From Kurthia senegalensis (lineage in GTDB: Bacteria; Bacillota; Bacilli; Bacillales_A; Planococcaceae): a stretch of DNA of 64,000 nucleotides. Location: the NCBI RefSeq assembly GCF_000285595.1, contig NZ_HE611065.1, positions 303,688 to 367,687 on the forward strand, given 5' to 3'. Below the pieces are notes generated by a model. That model was not told the DNA's origin. It did not search any database and saw only the letters and a list, made by a program, of their open reading frames with translations. This document shows positions 41,884 to 52,638 of the stretch, in pieces (within the stretch, counting starts at the first letter, position 1; every line of letters starts with the position of its first letter). Both the position numbers and the translations under genes were made by a program.

Positions 41884-41913
41884 TTGACATTCAATTCATC
41901 TGTCACGTACAAT
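41884..41913 (+). promoter_or_regulatory. Promoter of rpsD
   Basis: TTGACA (41884-41889) and TACAAT (41908-41913) are spaced by 18 bases. Confidence 0.8.
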
Positions 41914-41919
41914 AGTCTT

Positions 41920-42105
41920 TGTGTAAAATGAACGCAGCGGTTGTATGGCCTAGCTATTCAGTTTGCTCCTCTAGTTCATCTAGAAGGTGTATAAGTAATT
42001 CGTCGGCTGCATGAACGAACATACATGAAAGCAAAATGGTCGTTACGCTAAATACAACTGATTTTTGTTTTATACCAAATAAAAATCAATTAGGAGGGAC
42101 TTTAA
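41920..42105 (+). promoter_or_regulatory. Long leader of rpsD, probable S4 autoregulatory RNA
   Basis: About 185 untranslated bases separate the promoter from the rpsD ATG. In Bacillales, S4 binds its own leader mRNA to repress translation. Position and length fit, but I did not verify the pseudoknot by folding. Confidence 0.6.
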
Positions 42106-42708
42106 ATGTCTCGTTATACAGGTCCATCTTGGAAACTATCTCGTCGTTTAGGCATTTCTTTAAGCGGTACTGGTAAAGAAATCGAAAAACGCCCATACGC
42201 TCCAGGTCAACACGGTCCAACTCAACGTAAAAAAATGTCTGAGTATGGTCTACAATTACAAGAAAAACAAAAATTACGCCACATGTATGGTATGACTGAA
42301 CGTCAATTCCACAACTTATTCGTTAAAGCTGGCAAACAACAAGGTGTACACGGTGAAAACTTCATGATCTTACTTGAAACTCGCCTTGACAACTTAGTTT
42401 ACCGTTTAGGTTTAGCTCGCACTCGTCGTGCAGCTCGCCAATTAGTAAACCACGGCCACGTAACTGTTGATGGTAAACGCGTTGATATCCCATCTTACAG
42501 CGTTAAACCAGGCCAAGTGATTTCTCTTCGTGAAAAATCTCTTAACCTTACAGCTGTAAATGAAGCTATCGAAGTTAACTCATTCATTCCTGAATACGTA
42601 ACTTTCGACGCTGACAAAAAAGAAGGTACATTCGTACGTTTACCAGAACGTTCTGAATTATCTGCTGAAATCAACGAAGCGTACATCGTAGAGTACTACT
42701 CTCGCTAG
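42106..42708 (+). CDS. rpsD: 30S ribosomal protein S4
   Basis: S4 is a primary 16S rRNA-binding protein. It begins [20 protein letters not shown], has the S4 RNA-binding domain [27 protein letters not shown], and ends IVEYYSR. 200 residues is the standard length. AGGAGG lies upstream. Monocistronic, followed by its own terminator. Confidence 0.99.
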   Translation: MSRYTGPSWKLSRRLGISLSGTGKEIEKRPYAPGQHGPTQRKKMSEYGLQLQEKQKLRHMYGMTERQFHNLFVKAGKQQGVHGENFMILLETRLDNLVYRLGLARTRRAARQLVNHGHVTVDGKRVDIPSYSVKPGQVISLREKSLNLTAVNEAIEVNSFIPEYVTFDADKKEGTFVRLPERSELSAEINEAYIVEYYSR

Positions 42709-42724
42709 TAGCGTTTTCGAAAAA

Positions 42725-42752
42725 ACAGGTTGCTATGCAGCCTGTTTTTTTA
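42725..42752 (+). terminator. Terminator after rpsD
   Basis: Arms ACAGGTTGC/GCAGCCTGT (one G-T pair) with a T-run. Confidence 0.85.
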
Positions 42753-42767
42753 TATGTATTTATAAAA

Positions 42768-42802
42768 AAGACCACATCTTTAAAAAAAGATGCGGTCTTT
42801 TT
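42768..42802 (-). terminator. Terminator after the Yip1-family gene
   Basis: Arms built on AAGACC...ATCTTT and AAAGAT...GGTCTT close over a short A-run; A and T runs flank it, so it can serve either strand. Confidence 0.7.
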
Positions 42803-42803
42803 C

Positions 42804-43400
42804 TTATTCAAATGAACCGAAGAAAACTAATCCGATTGCTGTCACAATAAATGCAATCATAAAAATAAGAATAATTAAAATGATAAATTGTATAATGAAT
42901 GTACCAACTGCACGTCCGATTGAAATATTTTCAACAGTAGCAATTGCAATCACTTCTAATACGAGTGATACGATTGAAATGGCTAATGCAATTAACGCGA
43001 AAATCAAATTAACTGCTGTTGGCATGTCACCGGCAAAGTCCCAAATAAATTGAATGATTGCAAATGGCAATAAAATAATAAATGGTAAAAATGTAATATA
43101 CATCCCTTTTGTCATTTGAATCAGTGTTCCTTGTCCACCAAAGAACCATTTCGCAATAAAATGTACGAAAAGAGAAGCAAAGAAACTTCCTATGATTACA
43201 GTTGGGATTGCTAATACGACCACGCCGATTAGGACCAACCAAGGATTCACATATTCATTCAAATCGTACCCACCAAAAAGCACATTACCGAATCCTGCTA
43301 AAAATAATACGAGCCAATATGCTGAAAATTTATTTTTTAAAATAAATTGAACAGCTTCTTTTGGGCTTTTCCATGCAATTTTAAATAAATCAAAATTCAT
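42804..43400 (-). CDS. Yip1-domain membrane protein
   Basis: A 198-residue membrane protein with about five hydrophobic helices (roughly 30-47, 58-88, 105-130, 135-165, 172-195). The pattern resembles the bacterial YIP1 domain family, whose function is unknown. The start is ATG 43400 (MNFDLFKIAWKSPKEA), seven bases from AGGAG. It is not part of an obvious operon. Confidence 0.7.
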   Translation of the reverse strand: MNFDLFKIAWKSPKEAVQFILKNKFSAYWLVLFLAGFGNVLFGGYDLNEYVNPWLVLIGVVVLAIPTVIIGSFFASLFVHFIAKWFFGGQGTLIQMTKGMYITFLPFIILLPFAIIQFIWDFAGDMPTAVNLIFALIALAISIVSLVLEVIAIATVENISIGRAVGTFIIQFIILIILIFMIAFIVTAIGLVFFGSFE

Positions 43401-43528
43401 ATAAACGTCTCCTTTTTTCACGATACTTCTATTTTTACATGAATAAAGAGAAGTTTCTACAACATTTTCAATATTCTACAAGATTAAACTATTTTCTCCT
43501 ACATTTAATGCAAAATAAGTCGTTTCCC

Positions 43529-43843
43529 TTACGCGTCTTTCGTAGGAATCGTACATTCGCCGCCCCAGCCATACATACCATCTGTAATATTCGTCACGTC
43601 AAAGCCTACGCTTTCTAAATAACGTGCTGCCATTTCACTTCGAACGCCCGCTTTGCAAATAAGTGCATACGGCTTTCTTTCATCCAATTCTGAAATACGG
43701 TATTCTAAATCACCTAACGGAATATGTACTGCACCTGGAATCATTCCGTGCTGTACTTCATAATCTTCTCTCACATCAATGACGGTAAGTGTTTCTCTCG
43801 CTTCTTGCATTTTTTGTAATTGTTCTGCTGTCATTGTTTTCAT
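43529..43843 (-). CDS. Single-domain rhodanese-like protein
   Basis: A 104-residue rhodanese domain. VIDVREDYEVQHGMIPGAVHIP is the N-terminal signature, and the active-site loop is CKAGVRS with the catalytic cysteine. A lysine stands where CRSGxR-type enzymes have arginine, which is common in small bacterial rhodaneses. It may carry sulfur as persulfide; the acceptor is unknown. Monocistronic by position. Confidence 0.88.
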   Translation of the reverse strand: MKTMTAEQLQKMQEARETLTVIDVREDYEVQHGMIPGAVHIPLGDLEYRISELDERKPYALICKAGVRSEMAARYLESVGFDVTNITDGMYGWGGECTIPTKDA

Positions 43844-43898
43844 AATAGATCTCTCCTCCTTTCATATCATAACTTACGTATCAACAGATGAAAACAAG

Positions 43899-43935
43899 AA
43901 ACGTCCTCTGAATCAATTATTCAAAGGACGTTTTT
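43899..43935 (-). terminator. Terminator after the amino-acid ABC transporter operon
   Basis: Arms AACGTCCT/AGGACGTT with a loop of about 16 bases, followed by a T-run on each strand. Confidence 0.75.
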
Positions 43936-43945
43936 AGTATTAAGT

Positions 43946-44596
43946 CTAAGTCACTTTTAATTCTAAACGCTTCGCTACTTTCGATAATGTGAAGTTCACT
44001 ATCCAATACATTAAGGCAACAAATACGAAAACTGGAATAATATAATTTACATTTTGCGCATTAATTACTTGTGCATTATGCATTAACTCTGGAAGTGCAA
44101 TAACAACAGCTAAAGATGTATCTTTCAATAAAGAAATGAATTGACTAACCATTGGTGGAACCATTCTGCGCAACCCTTGAGGTAATACGATATGCCATAG
44201 CGTTTGAATATAATTTAATCCACTTGAACGACCTGCTTCAATTTGACCTTTTTCAACAGAATTCAAACCACTTCGAACAATTTCTGAAATCATTGCGGCT
44301 TCAAAAACGGTTAAAGCAGTAATAGCTGCTCCCATAATCGTCATCTGTATACCGACTTCCGGTAATGCAAAAAATGTGAAGAAGATGATGAGTAATAATG
44401 GTAAGTTACGAATAATCTCGACGATTGCCCCTAAAATTTGAGACAGTACTGGAATCTTCATATAACGAATGGTTCCGATAACGACGGCGATAATAAAACT
44501 TAAAACAATAGCAATTGCAGCCACTTCTAACGTAACTAAAAATCCTTTGAATAAAAATTTAATATGATCGGCGGTTAATGCTCCTGCGATATCCAT
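43946..44596 (-). CDS. Polar amino-acid ABC transporter permease (second)
   Basis: A 216-residue HisM-type permease with about five membrane helices and the EAA loop EAGRSSGLNYIQTLWHIVLPQGLRRM, which contacts the ATPase. It is the last of four genes, 12 bases after the first permease. The pair form a heterodimeric channel. Confidence 0.9.
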   Translation of the reverse strand: MDIAGALTADHIKFLFKGFLVTLEVAAIAIVLSFIIAVVIGTIRYMKIPVLSQILGAIVEIIRNLPLLLIIFFTFFALPEVGIQMTIMGAAITALTVFEAAMISEIVRSGLNSVEKGQIEAGRSSGLNYIQTLWHIVLPQGLRRMVPPMVSQFISLLKDTSLAVVIALPELMHNAQVINAQNVNYIIPVFVFVALMYWIVNFTLSKVAKRLELKVT

Positions 44597-44608
44597 ACTT
44601 TAACCTCC

Positions 44609-45262
44609 TTATGACGTTCTCGCTAAACGTTGTTCCAAATAGCGTACAGCGGAACTTAGCGGAATCGTAATGACTAAATAAAACAACGCAACGAATATAT
44701 ACACTTCAAAAGTTACAAATGTACGAGAAGAAATTAAGTCTGCTTGATACATAAGTTCCCCTGCTGCTAAAATCGTTAAAATAGATGAGTTTTTCACTAA
44801 ATTAATAAACTGATTTCCTAATGGAGGAATAACAATTTTAATAGCTTGTGGCAATACGACGTACCACATCGTTTGAATATATGTTAACCCTGATGAACGT
44901 GCCGCTTCAGATTGCCCTTTATGCACAGCTAAAATACCTGCTCGAATTGCATCTGCAATAAAGGCAGCCGTATAAATAATGAGCGCTAACGTTCCTGCTT
45001 GAAAACCGTCTAGTTGAATTTTCAAAGTAGGTAATGCTGTATATAAGAAGAAAGCAATAATTAGCAACGGAATATTCCGGAAAAACTCTACATACGCCGT
45101 ACCAATCCAATTGCACACTTTAATCGGAGCAATTTGTAAAATGGCTAAAAATGTGCCGAGAGCAAAGCTCCCTACTAATGCTAATAAACTCACGAGAAGC
45201 GTTTGTTTGAAACCTGTTAAATAGGCATCCCAGTTTTCCGTTAAAATACTAAAATCTAGCAT
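44609..45262 (-). CDS. Polar amino-acid ABC transporter permease (first)
   Basis: A HisM-type permease of 217 residues with the EAA loop EAARSSGLTYIQTMWYVVLPQAIKIV. The open frame reaches 45334, but ATG 45262 (MLDFSILTENWDAYL) follows GAGGGG and is the likely start. It is related to, but distinct from, the next permease, as in glutamate/glutamine systems (GluC/GluD or GlnM/GlnP). Confidence 0.9.
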   Translation of the reverse strand: MLDFSILTENWDAYLTGFKQTLLVSLLALVGSFALGTFLAILQIAPIKVCNWIGTAYVEFFRNIPLLIIAFFLYTALPTLKIQLDGFQAGTLALIIYTAAFIADAIRAGILAVHKGQSEAARSSGLTYIQTMWYVVLPQAIKIVIPPLGNQFINLVKNSSILTILAAGELMYQADLISSRTFVTFEVYIFVALFYLVITIPLSSAVRYLEQRLARTS

Positions 45263-45339
45263 TAGATTGATCCCCTCATTTCCCTTCATAAAGAATGAAA
45301 AGGCAGCAAGTAACTTCGCCGCCCTTCCTAGCAATTGAA

Positions 45340-46149
45340 CTATTCTTTAATCCATTTTTTATAAATTTCATCGTAAGTGCCATTATCTTTTAACGTTTTC
45401 AACGCTTTATTAATCTCGGCAATAAATTCTGGACTATCTTTCTTCACTGCTATACCGTATGGCTCATCTGTGAATGTATCCCCAACAACTTCATAATTGC
45501 TATCTTCATCCGCCATACCATATAAAATCGCATTATCTGTCGTTAATGTATCCCCTTGGCCAGATTTCAATGCTGTAAATGCTTCTGCGTAATTTTCAAA
45601 TTCTAAAACAGTTGCCTCAGGTGCTTTTTCACGAATATTAACTGCTGAAGTAGATCCTTTCACAGCTAAAACTTTCGTTCCTTTTTTAATATCATCAATT
45701 GATTTAATCGAAGAACCTTTTTTTACTAAAAGAGATTGACCCGCTTCAAAATAAACGTCTGAGAAATCTACTTCTTTTTTACGTTCTTCCGTAATTGTCA
45801 TCGTCGCGATAATAGCGTTAATATCACCTTTTTGTAATAAAGGAATACGTGTTTTTGAAGTTACTTCTTTAAATTCGGCTTTTGATTCATCGCCTAAAAT
45901 TTCTTTTGTCAATGCTTTTGCCATATCGATGTCGAATCCTTCAATATCGCCTGTTGTTGGATTTTTCAAACCGAATAAACGAGTATCATTTTTTACACCC
46001 CAAACGATTTTGTCTTGCTTTTTCACTGTATCTAATGCATTTTTACCGCTGTCTTTTTCTTTTTCCTTATCCTCACTACCACATGCACCTAGTACAACAG
46101 CAGCTAAAATCATCGTCAATAATGCAAACCACAAATTTTTCTTTTTCAT
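45340..46149 (-). CDS. Amino-acid-binding lipoprotein of the ABC transporter
   Basis: A type-3 solute-binding protein with a lipoprotein signal: a basic start, a hydrophobic stretch, and lipobox VVLGAC (Cys about residue 23). The mature domain shows GFDIDMAKALTKEILG and INAIIATMTITEERKKEVDFSDVYFEAGQSLLVKK, typical of glutamate/glutamine/aspartate binders. It lies between the ATPase and the permeases. The exact amino acid is not certain. Confidence 0.92.
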   Translation of the reverse strand: MKKKNLWFALLTMILAAVVLGACGSEDKEKEKDSGKNALDTVKKQDKIVWGVKNDTRLFGLKNPTTGDIEGFDIDMAKALTKEILGDESKAEFKEVTSKTRIPLLQKGDINAIIATMTITEERKKEVDFSDVYFEAGQSLLVKKGSSIKSIDDIKKGTKVLAVKGSTSAVNIREKAPEATVLEFENYAEAFTALKSGQGDTLTTDNAILYGMADEDSNYEVVGDTFTDEPYGIAVKKDSPEFIAEINKALKTLKDNGTYDEIYKKWIKE

Positions 46150-46174
46150 CTTATAAAACCCCCTACGTAATTTA

Positions 46175-46903
46175 TTAATGATTCAAAATCCTACTTAAGA
46201 ATAATTTGGCTCGGTCTTCTTTTGGTTCTTTAAAGAAAGCTTCTGGATTTGTATCTTCTAAAATTTGACCTTTGTCTATGAAAATAATTCGATCCGCTAC
46301 TTCACGAGCAAAGCCCATTTCGTGTGTAACGACGACCATCGTCATACCTTCTTTTGCAAGGGACTTCATTACATCTAGCACTTCCCCTATCATTTCTGGA
46401 TCGAGTGCCGATGTTGGCTCATCAAATAGCATAACGTCTGGGTGCATAGCTAATCCTCTAGCAATAGCCACACGCTGTTGTTGACCACCTGAAAGTTGTG
46501 CAGGAAATGCATCTGCTTTATCTGGAATCCCTACTTTTTCTAAATACATTCTCGCCGTTTGTTGCGCTTTTTCTTTAGATTGTTTAAGTGCCTTCATCGG
46601 TGCTAATGTAATATTATCCAACACCGTCTTGTGAGGATATAAATTAAAATGTTGAAATACCATTCCAATATGTCGACGAAGTTTGTTAACATCGGTCTTT
46701 TTATCGCTTAGAACTAAATCATTCACCGTCAAAACACCGGTTGTGATACTTTCTAACTTATTCATACATCTTAGTAGCGTACTCTTTCCCGAACCAGATG
46801 GACCGACAATAACGACTACTTCACCTTTTTCAATTTTCAATTCAATATTTTTTAACACTTGAAAATCTCCATAAAACTTATTTACATTGTTAAATTCGAT
46901 CAT
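46175..46903 (-). CDS. Polar amino-acid ABC transporter ATPase
   Basis: A 242-residue GlnQ-type ATPase with Walker [10 protein letters not shown], the Q-loop [15 protein letters not shown], signature [14 protein letters not shown], Walker [15 protein letters not shown], and H-loop [16 protein letters not shown]. It is the first gene of a four-gene operon ATPase-binding protein-permease-permease that probably imports glutamine, glutamate or aspartate. Confidence 0.95.
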   Translation of the reverse strand: MIEFNNVNKFYGDFQVLKNIELKIEKGEVVVIVGPSGSGKSTLLRCMNKLESITTGVLTVNDLVLSDKKTDVNKLRRHIGMVFQHFNLYPHKTVLDNITLAPMKALKQSKEKAQQTARMYLEKVGIPDKADAFPAQLSGGQQQRVAIARGLAMHPDVMLFDEPTSALDPEMIGEVLDVMKSLAKEGMTMVVVTHEMGFAREVADRIIFIDKGQILEDTNPEAFFKEPKEDRAKLFLSRILNH

Positions 46904-47202
46904 CTACTCACCAACCCTCTGCTTAAATCATAGACGAGACTATTTAAATCCCTTAAAAATAGCCTATACTTTATTATTTTATTTTTTAATTATATTTTCA
47001 AGTATTGTAAAAATAAGTCAAAAATGTTAAAGGAAATTTTTGTTATATTCATATATATTAAAACTGATCTACTTTTTTATTTATACGTTATTTTTTTATT
47101 TTAGTAAAATAAAAAACAAAAAATAATTTCATTAAATAGAATTTATCGTTATTTAAAAGTAATTTTATCGTTTAAAATAGAAATTTTCATAATTTAGACA
47201 CA
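46904..47202. other. AT-rich intergenic region
   Basis: About 300 very AT-rich bases between the ABC operon and the tyrS terminator. I see no gene. A TTGACT-like box on the minus strand (about 47015) could be part of the ABC operon promoter, but no well-spaced -10 was found. Confidence 0.5.
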
Positions 47203-47246
47203 AAAAAAGATGTTTAATTGAAGAATTCTCCAATTAAACATCTTTC
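47203..47246 (-). terminator. Terminator after tyrS
   Basis: Perfect arms AAAGATGTTTAATTG and complement with a short loop and A-run, just past the tyrS stop. Confidence 0.9.
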
Positions 47247-47270
47247 ATTTAATTCTTTTAATTTAATTTT

Positions 47271-48815
<1,545 letters not shown>

Positions 48816-48819
48816 CGTA

Positions 48820-48848
48820 ATTATCGTTTGAAATAATCCAAATGTCAA
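48820..48848 (-). promoter_or_regulatory. Promoter of tyrS
   Basis: On the minus strand a perfect TTGACA (48843-48848) and GATAAT (48820-48825) are spaced by 17 bases, just before the T-box. Confidence 0.75.
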
Positions 48849-48864
48849 TATTGGAATTCAATTA

Positions 48865-48873
48865 TGGTATAAT
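48865..48873 (+). promoter_or_regulatory. Extended -10 promoter of the penicillin-binding protein gene
   Basis: TGGTATAAT on the plus strand, divergent from the tyrS promoter. No good -35 is seen. The resulting leader is about 230 bases. Confidence 0.5.
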
Positions 48874-48881
48874 ATACGAGA

Positions 48882-48968
48882 TTTTGATTTCCAAAATCAA
48901 ACTGAAAAATGCTATAAATTGGCATATTCATCATTGATTAGGGTAATATGTGTATGTATTCATACACA
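48882..48968 (+). promoter_or_regulatory. Two palindromes in the PBP leader
   Basis: TTTGATTT/AAATCAAA with a 3-base loop (about 48883-48901) and the perfect TGTGTATG/CATACACA with a TATT loop (48949-48968). They could be operators or RNA hairpins. Confidence 0.55.
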
Positions 48969-49044
48969 GTGGATTGAACCTTAAAAAATTCATTGAAAAC
49001 TACGTTAAATTGTTGCCATAACATAGTCCCTTCATTTGGAGTAT

Positions 49045-49110
49045 AAAGGAGGAAGGCGTTCTAAAAGTAGCAACATCACCATACGTGAACTTTTAGAAAC
49101 GTCACATAAG
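49045..49110 (+). promoter_or_regulatory. Shine-Dalgarno, hairpin and GTG start of the PBP gene
   Basis: A strong AAAGGAGGAAGG (49045-49056) has no start codon at normal spacing. A 10-bp inverted repeat TTCTAAAAGT/ACTTTTAGAA (49059-49068 and 49089-49098), extendable by CG/CG around a bulged A, follows. After it only about 8 bases remain before the GTG at 49110. Looping out the hairpin would bring the two into register. Confidence 0.6.
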
Positions 49111-51797
49111 TGAACAAATTTAAACAGTGGATCGAAAAATTCGATGCTCGTATCGATGAGTTATCTGAAAAAAGATGGACACGCTACTTCCGAATCACAT
49201 CAAGCGTGCTCAAAAACCTACTCATCTTACTCGCTTTAATAGCGTTCATCGGAATTATTTTTGTCGGTTCTATCGGTGCTGGTTATTTCGCTTCACTTGT
49301 AAAAGAAGAAAAGCTTACGACAAGCAAAGAAATGACAACTGCAGTTCATAACTATGAAGAAACGAGTAAGCTTTATTTTGCCGACAAAAAATACTTAGGT
49401 AAAATGCGTACGGATCTTGAGCGTACAGAAACGACATTAAAAGAAGTTTCCCCTCAATTGATCGATGCGGTTATTGCAACAGAAGATGAATATTTCTACG
49501 AGCATACCGGTATTGTACCGAAAGCTGTGTTACGCGGACTTTTACAAGATGTATCTAATTCTGATTCACAAACGGGTGGATCAACGTTGACACAGCAATT
49601 AATTAAAAACCAAATTTTAACGAATGAAGTATCTTACGAACGTAAAGCAAAAGAATTACTATTAGCGATGCGTTTAGAACACTTCATGACAAAAGATGAA
49701 ATTTTGGAAGCATACTTAAACGTTATTCCGTACGGTCGTAACTCGAGCGGAACGAATATCGCCGGGGTTGCAACAGCAGCTGAAGGTATTTTCAATGTAA
49801 AAGCAAATAAATTGAATCTAGCTCAAGCAGCATATATCGCAGGTATTCCCCAATCGCCTTTCACTTATACACCGTTCACACGTACTGGTGAATTGAAAGA
49901 CGATAAACAATTAAAAATCGGCATTAATCGTATGAAAACTGTTTTATATCGTATGAAAGAAACAGGAAAAATTACGAATAAGCAATACCAAAAAGCAATC
50001 AAGTACAACATAAAAAAAGACTTCCGTTCAAAAGAAGCAAAAGCAACTGAAAAATACCCTTACGTAACGTATGAGATAGAAGGGCAAGCAAAAACAATCA
50101 TGGCGAAAATCATCGCGAAACGTGATGGAATCGAAGGTAAACGAATTGATAATGAAAAACGTTTACGTGAAAAATATGAAATTTTAGCTGACCGTGAATT
50201 ACGTACAAAAGGATACAAAATTTATTCAACAATTGATAAATCAATGTACGATGCGATGAATAAAACAGCGAAAAACTTCAGTGGATACGGGATGACACTT
50301 TCTCGTCAAACGACCGATTCAGAAACAGGCGAAGCGAAAACAGTCGAAGCACCTGTCCAAGTTGGTGGGATTGCGATTGAAAATAAAACCGGTAAAATTT
50401 TAAGTTTCATCGGTGGTCGTGATTTCAATTTAGAAGAACTAAACCACGCAACGAAATCGGTTCGACAAAATGGTTCCACAATTAAACCATTACTCGTTTA
50501 CGGCCCAGCTATTGATAACGGCATCATTAGTGCCGGTAGTATGGTACCTGACGTAGAAGTAACGACGCACGGTTGGTCTACATCGAAACCTCTTGAAAAC
50601 TATGAGGGTGCTACACCGAAAGGCCTCGTAACAGCTCGTGATGCATTGAAAAACTCGTTAAACTTACCAGCTGTACGTGTCTATGGTCTAAACTTTAACA
50701 ACAATCCGATCAACTACTTAGACAAAATGGGCTTCTCACACATTACAGATACGGACCGTACGACATATTCCGCTGCACTCGGTGGTCTTCAATACGGTGC
50801 TACACTTGAAGAGAACACGAATGCATTTGCGACATTCGCCAATGAAGGTAAATTCGTCGACGCTTATATGATTACGAAAATCGTTGATAACGACGGTAAA
50901 ACCATTTATAAACATAAAGCAAAATCGAAAAAAGTATATTCTCCTGAAACAGCTTATATCGTATCAGACATGTTACGAGACGTATTGAAATCAGGGACAG
51001 GTCAAGTAGCAAAATCAACACTTAAATTCAGTGCAGACTTTGCAGCCAAAACCGGAACGACTCAAAAATACAACGATGTTTGGTTTATGGGATACAACAA
51101 AGATATTTCACTTGGCATGTGGTTAGGCTATGACCAACCAACAACACTAAGCTACGGTGAAGGTTACTACGGTAAACCTTCGAAACGTTTAAATCGCCTA
51201 TGGGGTCAAGTAATGAACTCTATTTACGATACGAACCCTGAGTTAGCAACAGCCGGTGGTAAAACGTTTAGCCGTCCTACCTCTGTCGTAAGTCGCTCAA
51301 CGTGTACGATTCAAGGCGAAGCGTGTACGACAGATTTAGTGAACTCACTCATTTCATTAAAATCTTACACACCATACCAAATTCTGCAACCATTTGGTGG
51401 CAGCGTGGAAGCATTAAAAGGACCTAAAAAAGAACCGGAAGTAACGACACCTACAACGACGGGCACACCGAATACGCGCTCTTCAAGTACATCAAGTTCT
51501 TCTAGCTATAACTCAACAAGTTCGAACTCTACAAGTTCAAGTTCTTCAAGTTATACGAGTCCAAGCACTAGCAACTCAAACACATCAAGTTCTAGCAACT
51601 CGAATTCGACAAGTACGCAGAACTCAAGTACTACTAATTCGAATACGACTGGAGCGGGTTCGACAAATACGGATTCTACTAGTTCAAGTTCGACAAACTC
51701 GGGCTCAACAAACTCAACTGGAGCCGGCTCAACGAATTCTAGTTCTAACAGTTCTACAGATACAAGTACGACAACTACACCATCTAGTGGTGAATAA
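49110..51797 (+). CDS. Class A penicillin-binding protein (transglycosylase/transpeptidase)
   Basis: This bifunctional enzyme polymerises and cross-links peptidoglycan. A short cytoplasmic start is followed by a membrane helix (about 32-58). The GT51 domain has the catalytic glutamate in ATEDEYFYEH and GGSTLTQQLIKN. The transpeptidase has the SxxK serine in GSTIKPL (about residue 456) and KTG in AKTGTTQ (about 647). The final 100 or so residues are almost pure Ser/Thr/Asn, a low-complexity tail likely exposed in the wall. The start must be GTG 49110, since a stop codon (49107-49109) lies directly before it. It sits between tyrS and acuA, where B. subtilis has acsA. Confidence 0.92.
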   Translation: MNKFKQWIEKFDARIDELSEKRWTRYFRITSSVLKNLLILLALIAFIGIIFVGSIGAGYFASLVKEEKLTTSKEMTTAVHNYEETSKLYFADKKYLGKMRTDLERTETTLKEVSPQLIDAVIATEDEYFYEHTGIVPKAVLRGLLQDVSNSDSQTGGSTLTQQLIKNQILTNEVSYERKAKELLLAMRLEHFMTKDEILEAYLNVIPYGRNSSGTNIAGVATAAEGIFNVKANKLNLAQAAYIAGIPQSPFTYTPFTRTGELKDDKQLKIGINRMKTVLYRMKETGKITNKQYQKAIKYNIKKDFRSKEAKATEKYPYVTYEIEGQAKTIMAKIIAKRDGIEGKRIDNEKRLREKYEILADRELRTKGYKIYSTIDKSMYDAMNKTAKNFSGYGMTLSRQTTDSETGEAKTVEAPVQVGGIAIENKTGKILSFIGGRDFNLEELNHATKSVRQNGSTIKPLLVYGPAIDNGIISAGSMVPDVEVTTHGWSTSKPLENYEGATPKGLVTARDALKNSLNLPAVRVYGLNFNNNPINYLDKMGFSHITDTDRTTYSAALGGLQYGATLEENTNAFATFANEGKFVDAYMITKIVDNDGKTIYKHKAKSKKVYSPETAYIVSDMLRDVLKSGTGQVAKSTLKFSADFAAKTGTTQKYNDVWFMGYNKDISLGMWLGYDQPTTLSYGEGYYGKPSKRLNRLWGQVMNSIYDTNPELATAGGKTFSRPTSVVSRSTCTIQGEACTTDLVNSLISLKSYTPYQILQPFGGSVEALKGPKKEPEVTTPTTTGTPNTRSSSTSSSSSYNSTSSNSTSSSSSSYTSPSTSNSNTSSSSNSNSTSTQNSSTTNSNTTGAGSTNTDSTSSSSTNSGSTNSTGAGSTNSSSNSSTDTSTTTTPSSGE

Positions 51798-51820
51798 CTT
51801 TCTCTACTGTATAGCACACC

Positions 51821-51856
51821 AAAAAAACTCGAAGCAAAATAAGCTTCGAGTTTTTT
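51821..51856 (+). terminator. Terminator after the PBP gene
   Basis: Perfect arms AAACTCGAAGC/GCTTCGAGTTT with A- and T-runs. Confidence 0.9.
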
Positions 51857-51985
51857 ATTTTCACTTTTCATAAATCAGTCAAAAAATTCTCGTTTATGTG
51901 ATTTATTTTTCGTTCAAATTATTTTTTTCTAAATTTTTCCTGTATAATAAAATGGACATATTGATTAAACAAAGGAGGTACATTT

Positions 51986-52621
51986 GTGAACCATAAGAAA
52001 GTATTTTCTTCGCAATTACTAGAAAGTCGCATAGGCACGCTCACGATAGAAGGTCCTATGTCTTATGAAGCGCTTCTCCCCCTTTCATTACACGAAGGAT
52101 TAAAAGCTTTTCGACCTGCCGAACAACAATACGATGCTTTACTAAAAATTTCGCAGTTCCCAGAAGGACGCATTCTCGTAGCACGATTAGATCAACTCAT
52201 CGTTGGTTATGTTACGATTTTATATCCCGACCCACTCGAACGTTGGTCCGAAGCTAAAATGGAAGAACTCATTGAGCTTGGTGCTATTGAAGTCATTTCA
52301 GACGTGCGTGGTGCCGGTGTCGGTAAAGCGCTCGTACGACAAGCGATGAGCGATGATGCGATGGAAGACTTCATCGTCATTACGACTGAATATTATTGGC
52401 ATTGGGATTTAAAAAATACAGGACTCACCGTTTGGGATTATCGAAAAATGATGGAAAAAATGATGAATGCAGGTGGGTTAATTGAATATACGACAGATGA
52501 CCCTGAAATTGCTTCGCATCCAGCAAACTGCTTAATGGCTCGAATTGGTAGCCGTGTCTCACAACAAAGTATCGATGCGTTTGACCGTATTCGATTTTAC
52601 AATCGTTACCATAATTCATAA
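51986..52621 (+). CDS. acuA: Protein acetyltransferase AcuA
   Basis: AcuA is a GNAT acetyltransferase that in B. subtilis acetylates a lysine of acetyl-CoA synthetase AcsA and switches it off. The acetyl-CoA site is visible in ISDVRGAGVGKALVRQAM (R/Q-x-x-G-x-G/A type). 211 residues matches the family. AGGAGG lies 7 bases before the start (GTG). It is first gene of acuABC. No acsA lies beside it, unlike in B. subtilis. Confidence 0.95.
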   Translation: MNHKKVFSSQLLESRIGTLTIEGPMSYEALLPLSLHEGLKAFRPAEQQYDALLKISQFPEGRILVARLDQLIVGYVTILYPDPLERWSEAKMEELIELGAIEVISDVRGAGVGKALVRQAMSDDAMEDFIVITTEYYWHWDLKNTGLTVWDYRKMMEKMMNAGGLIEYTTDDPEIASHPANCLMARIGSRVSQQSIDAFDRIRFYNRYHNS

Positions 52622-52638
52622 TGTAGGAGGCTTTCTCT

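Noticed and set aside
42790..43053. Plus-strand frame of 87 codons opposite the Yip1 gene
   Set aside because: It lies fully antisense to a membrane protein with a good start and ribosome site; no own signals.
51551..51871. Minus-strand frame rich in Val, Glu and Leu
   Set aside because: It is the mirror of the Ser/Thr-rich repeat codons of the PBP tail and crosses the terminator.
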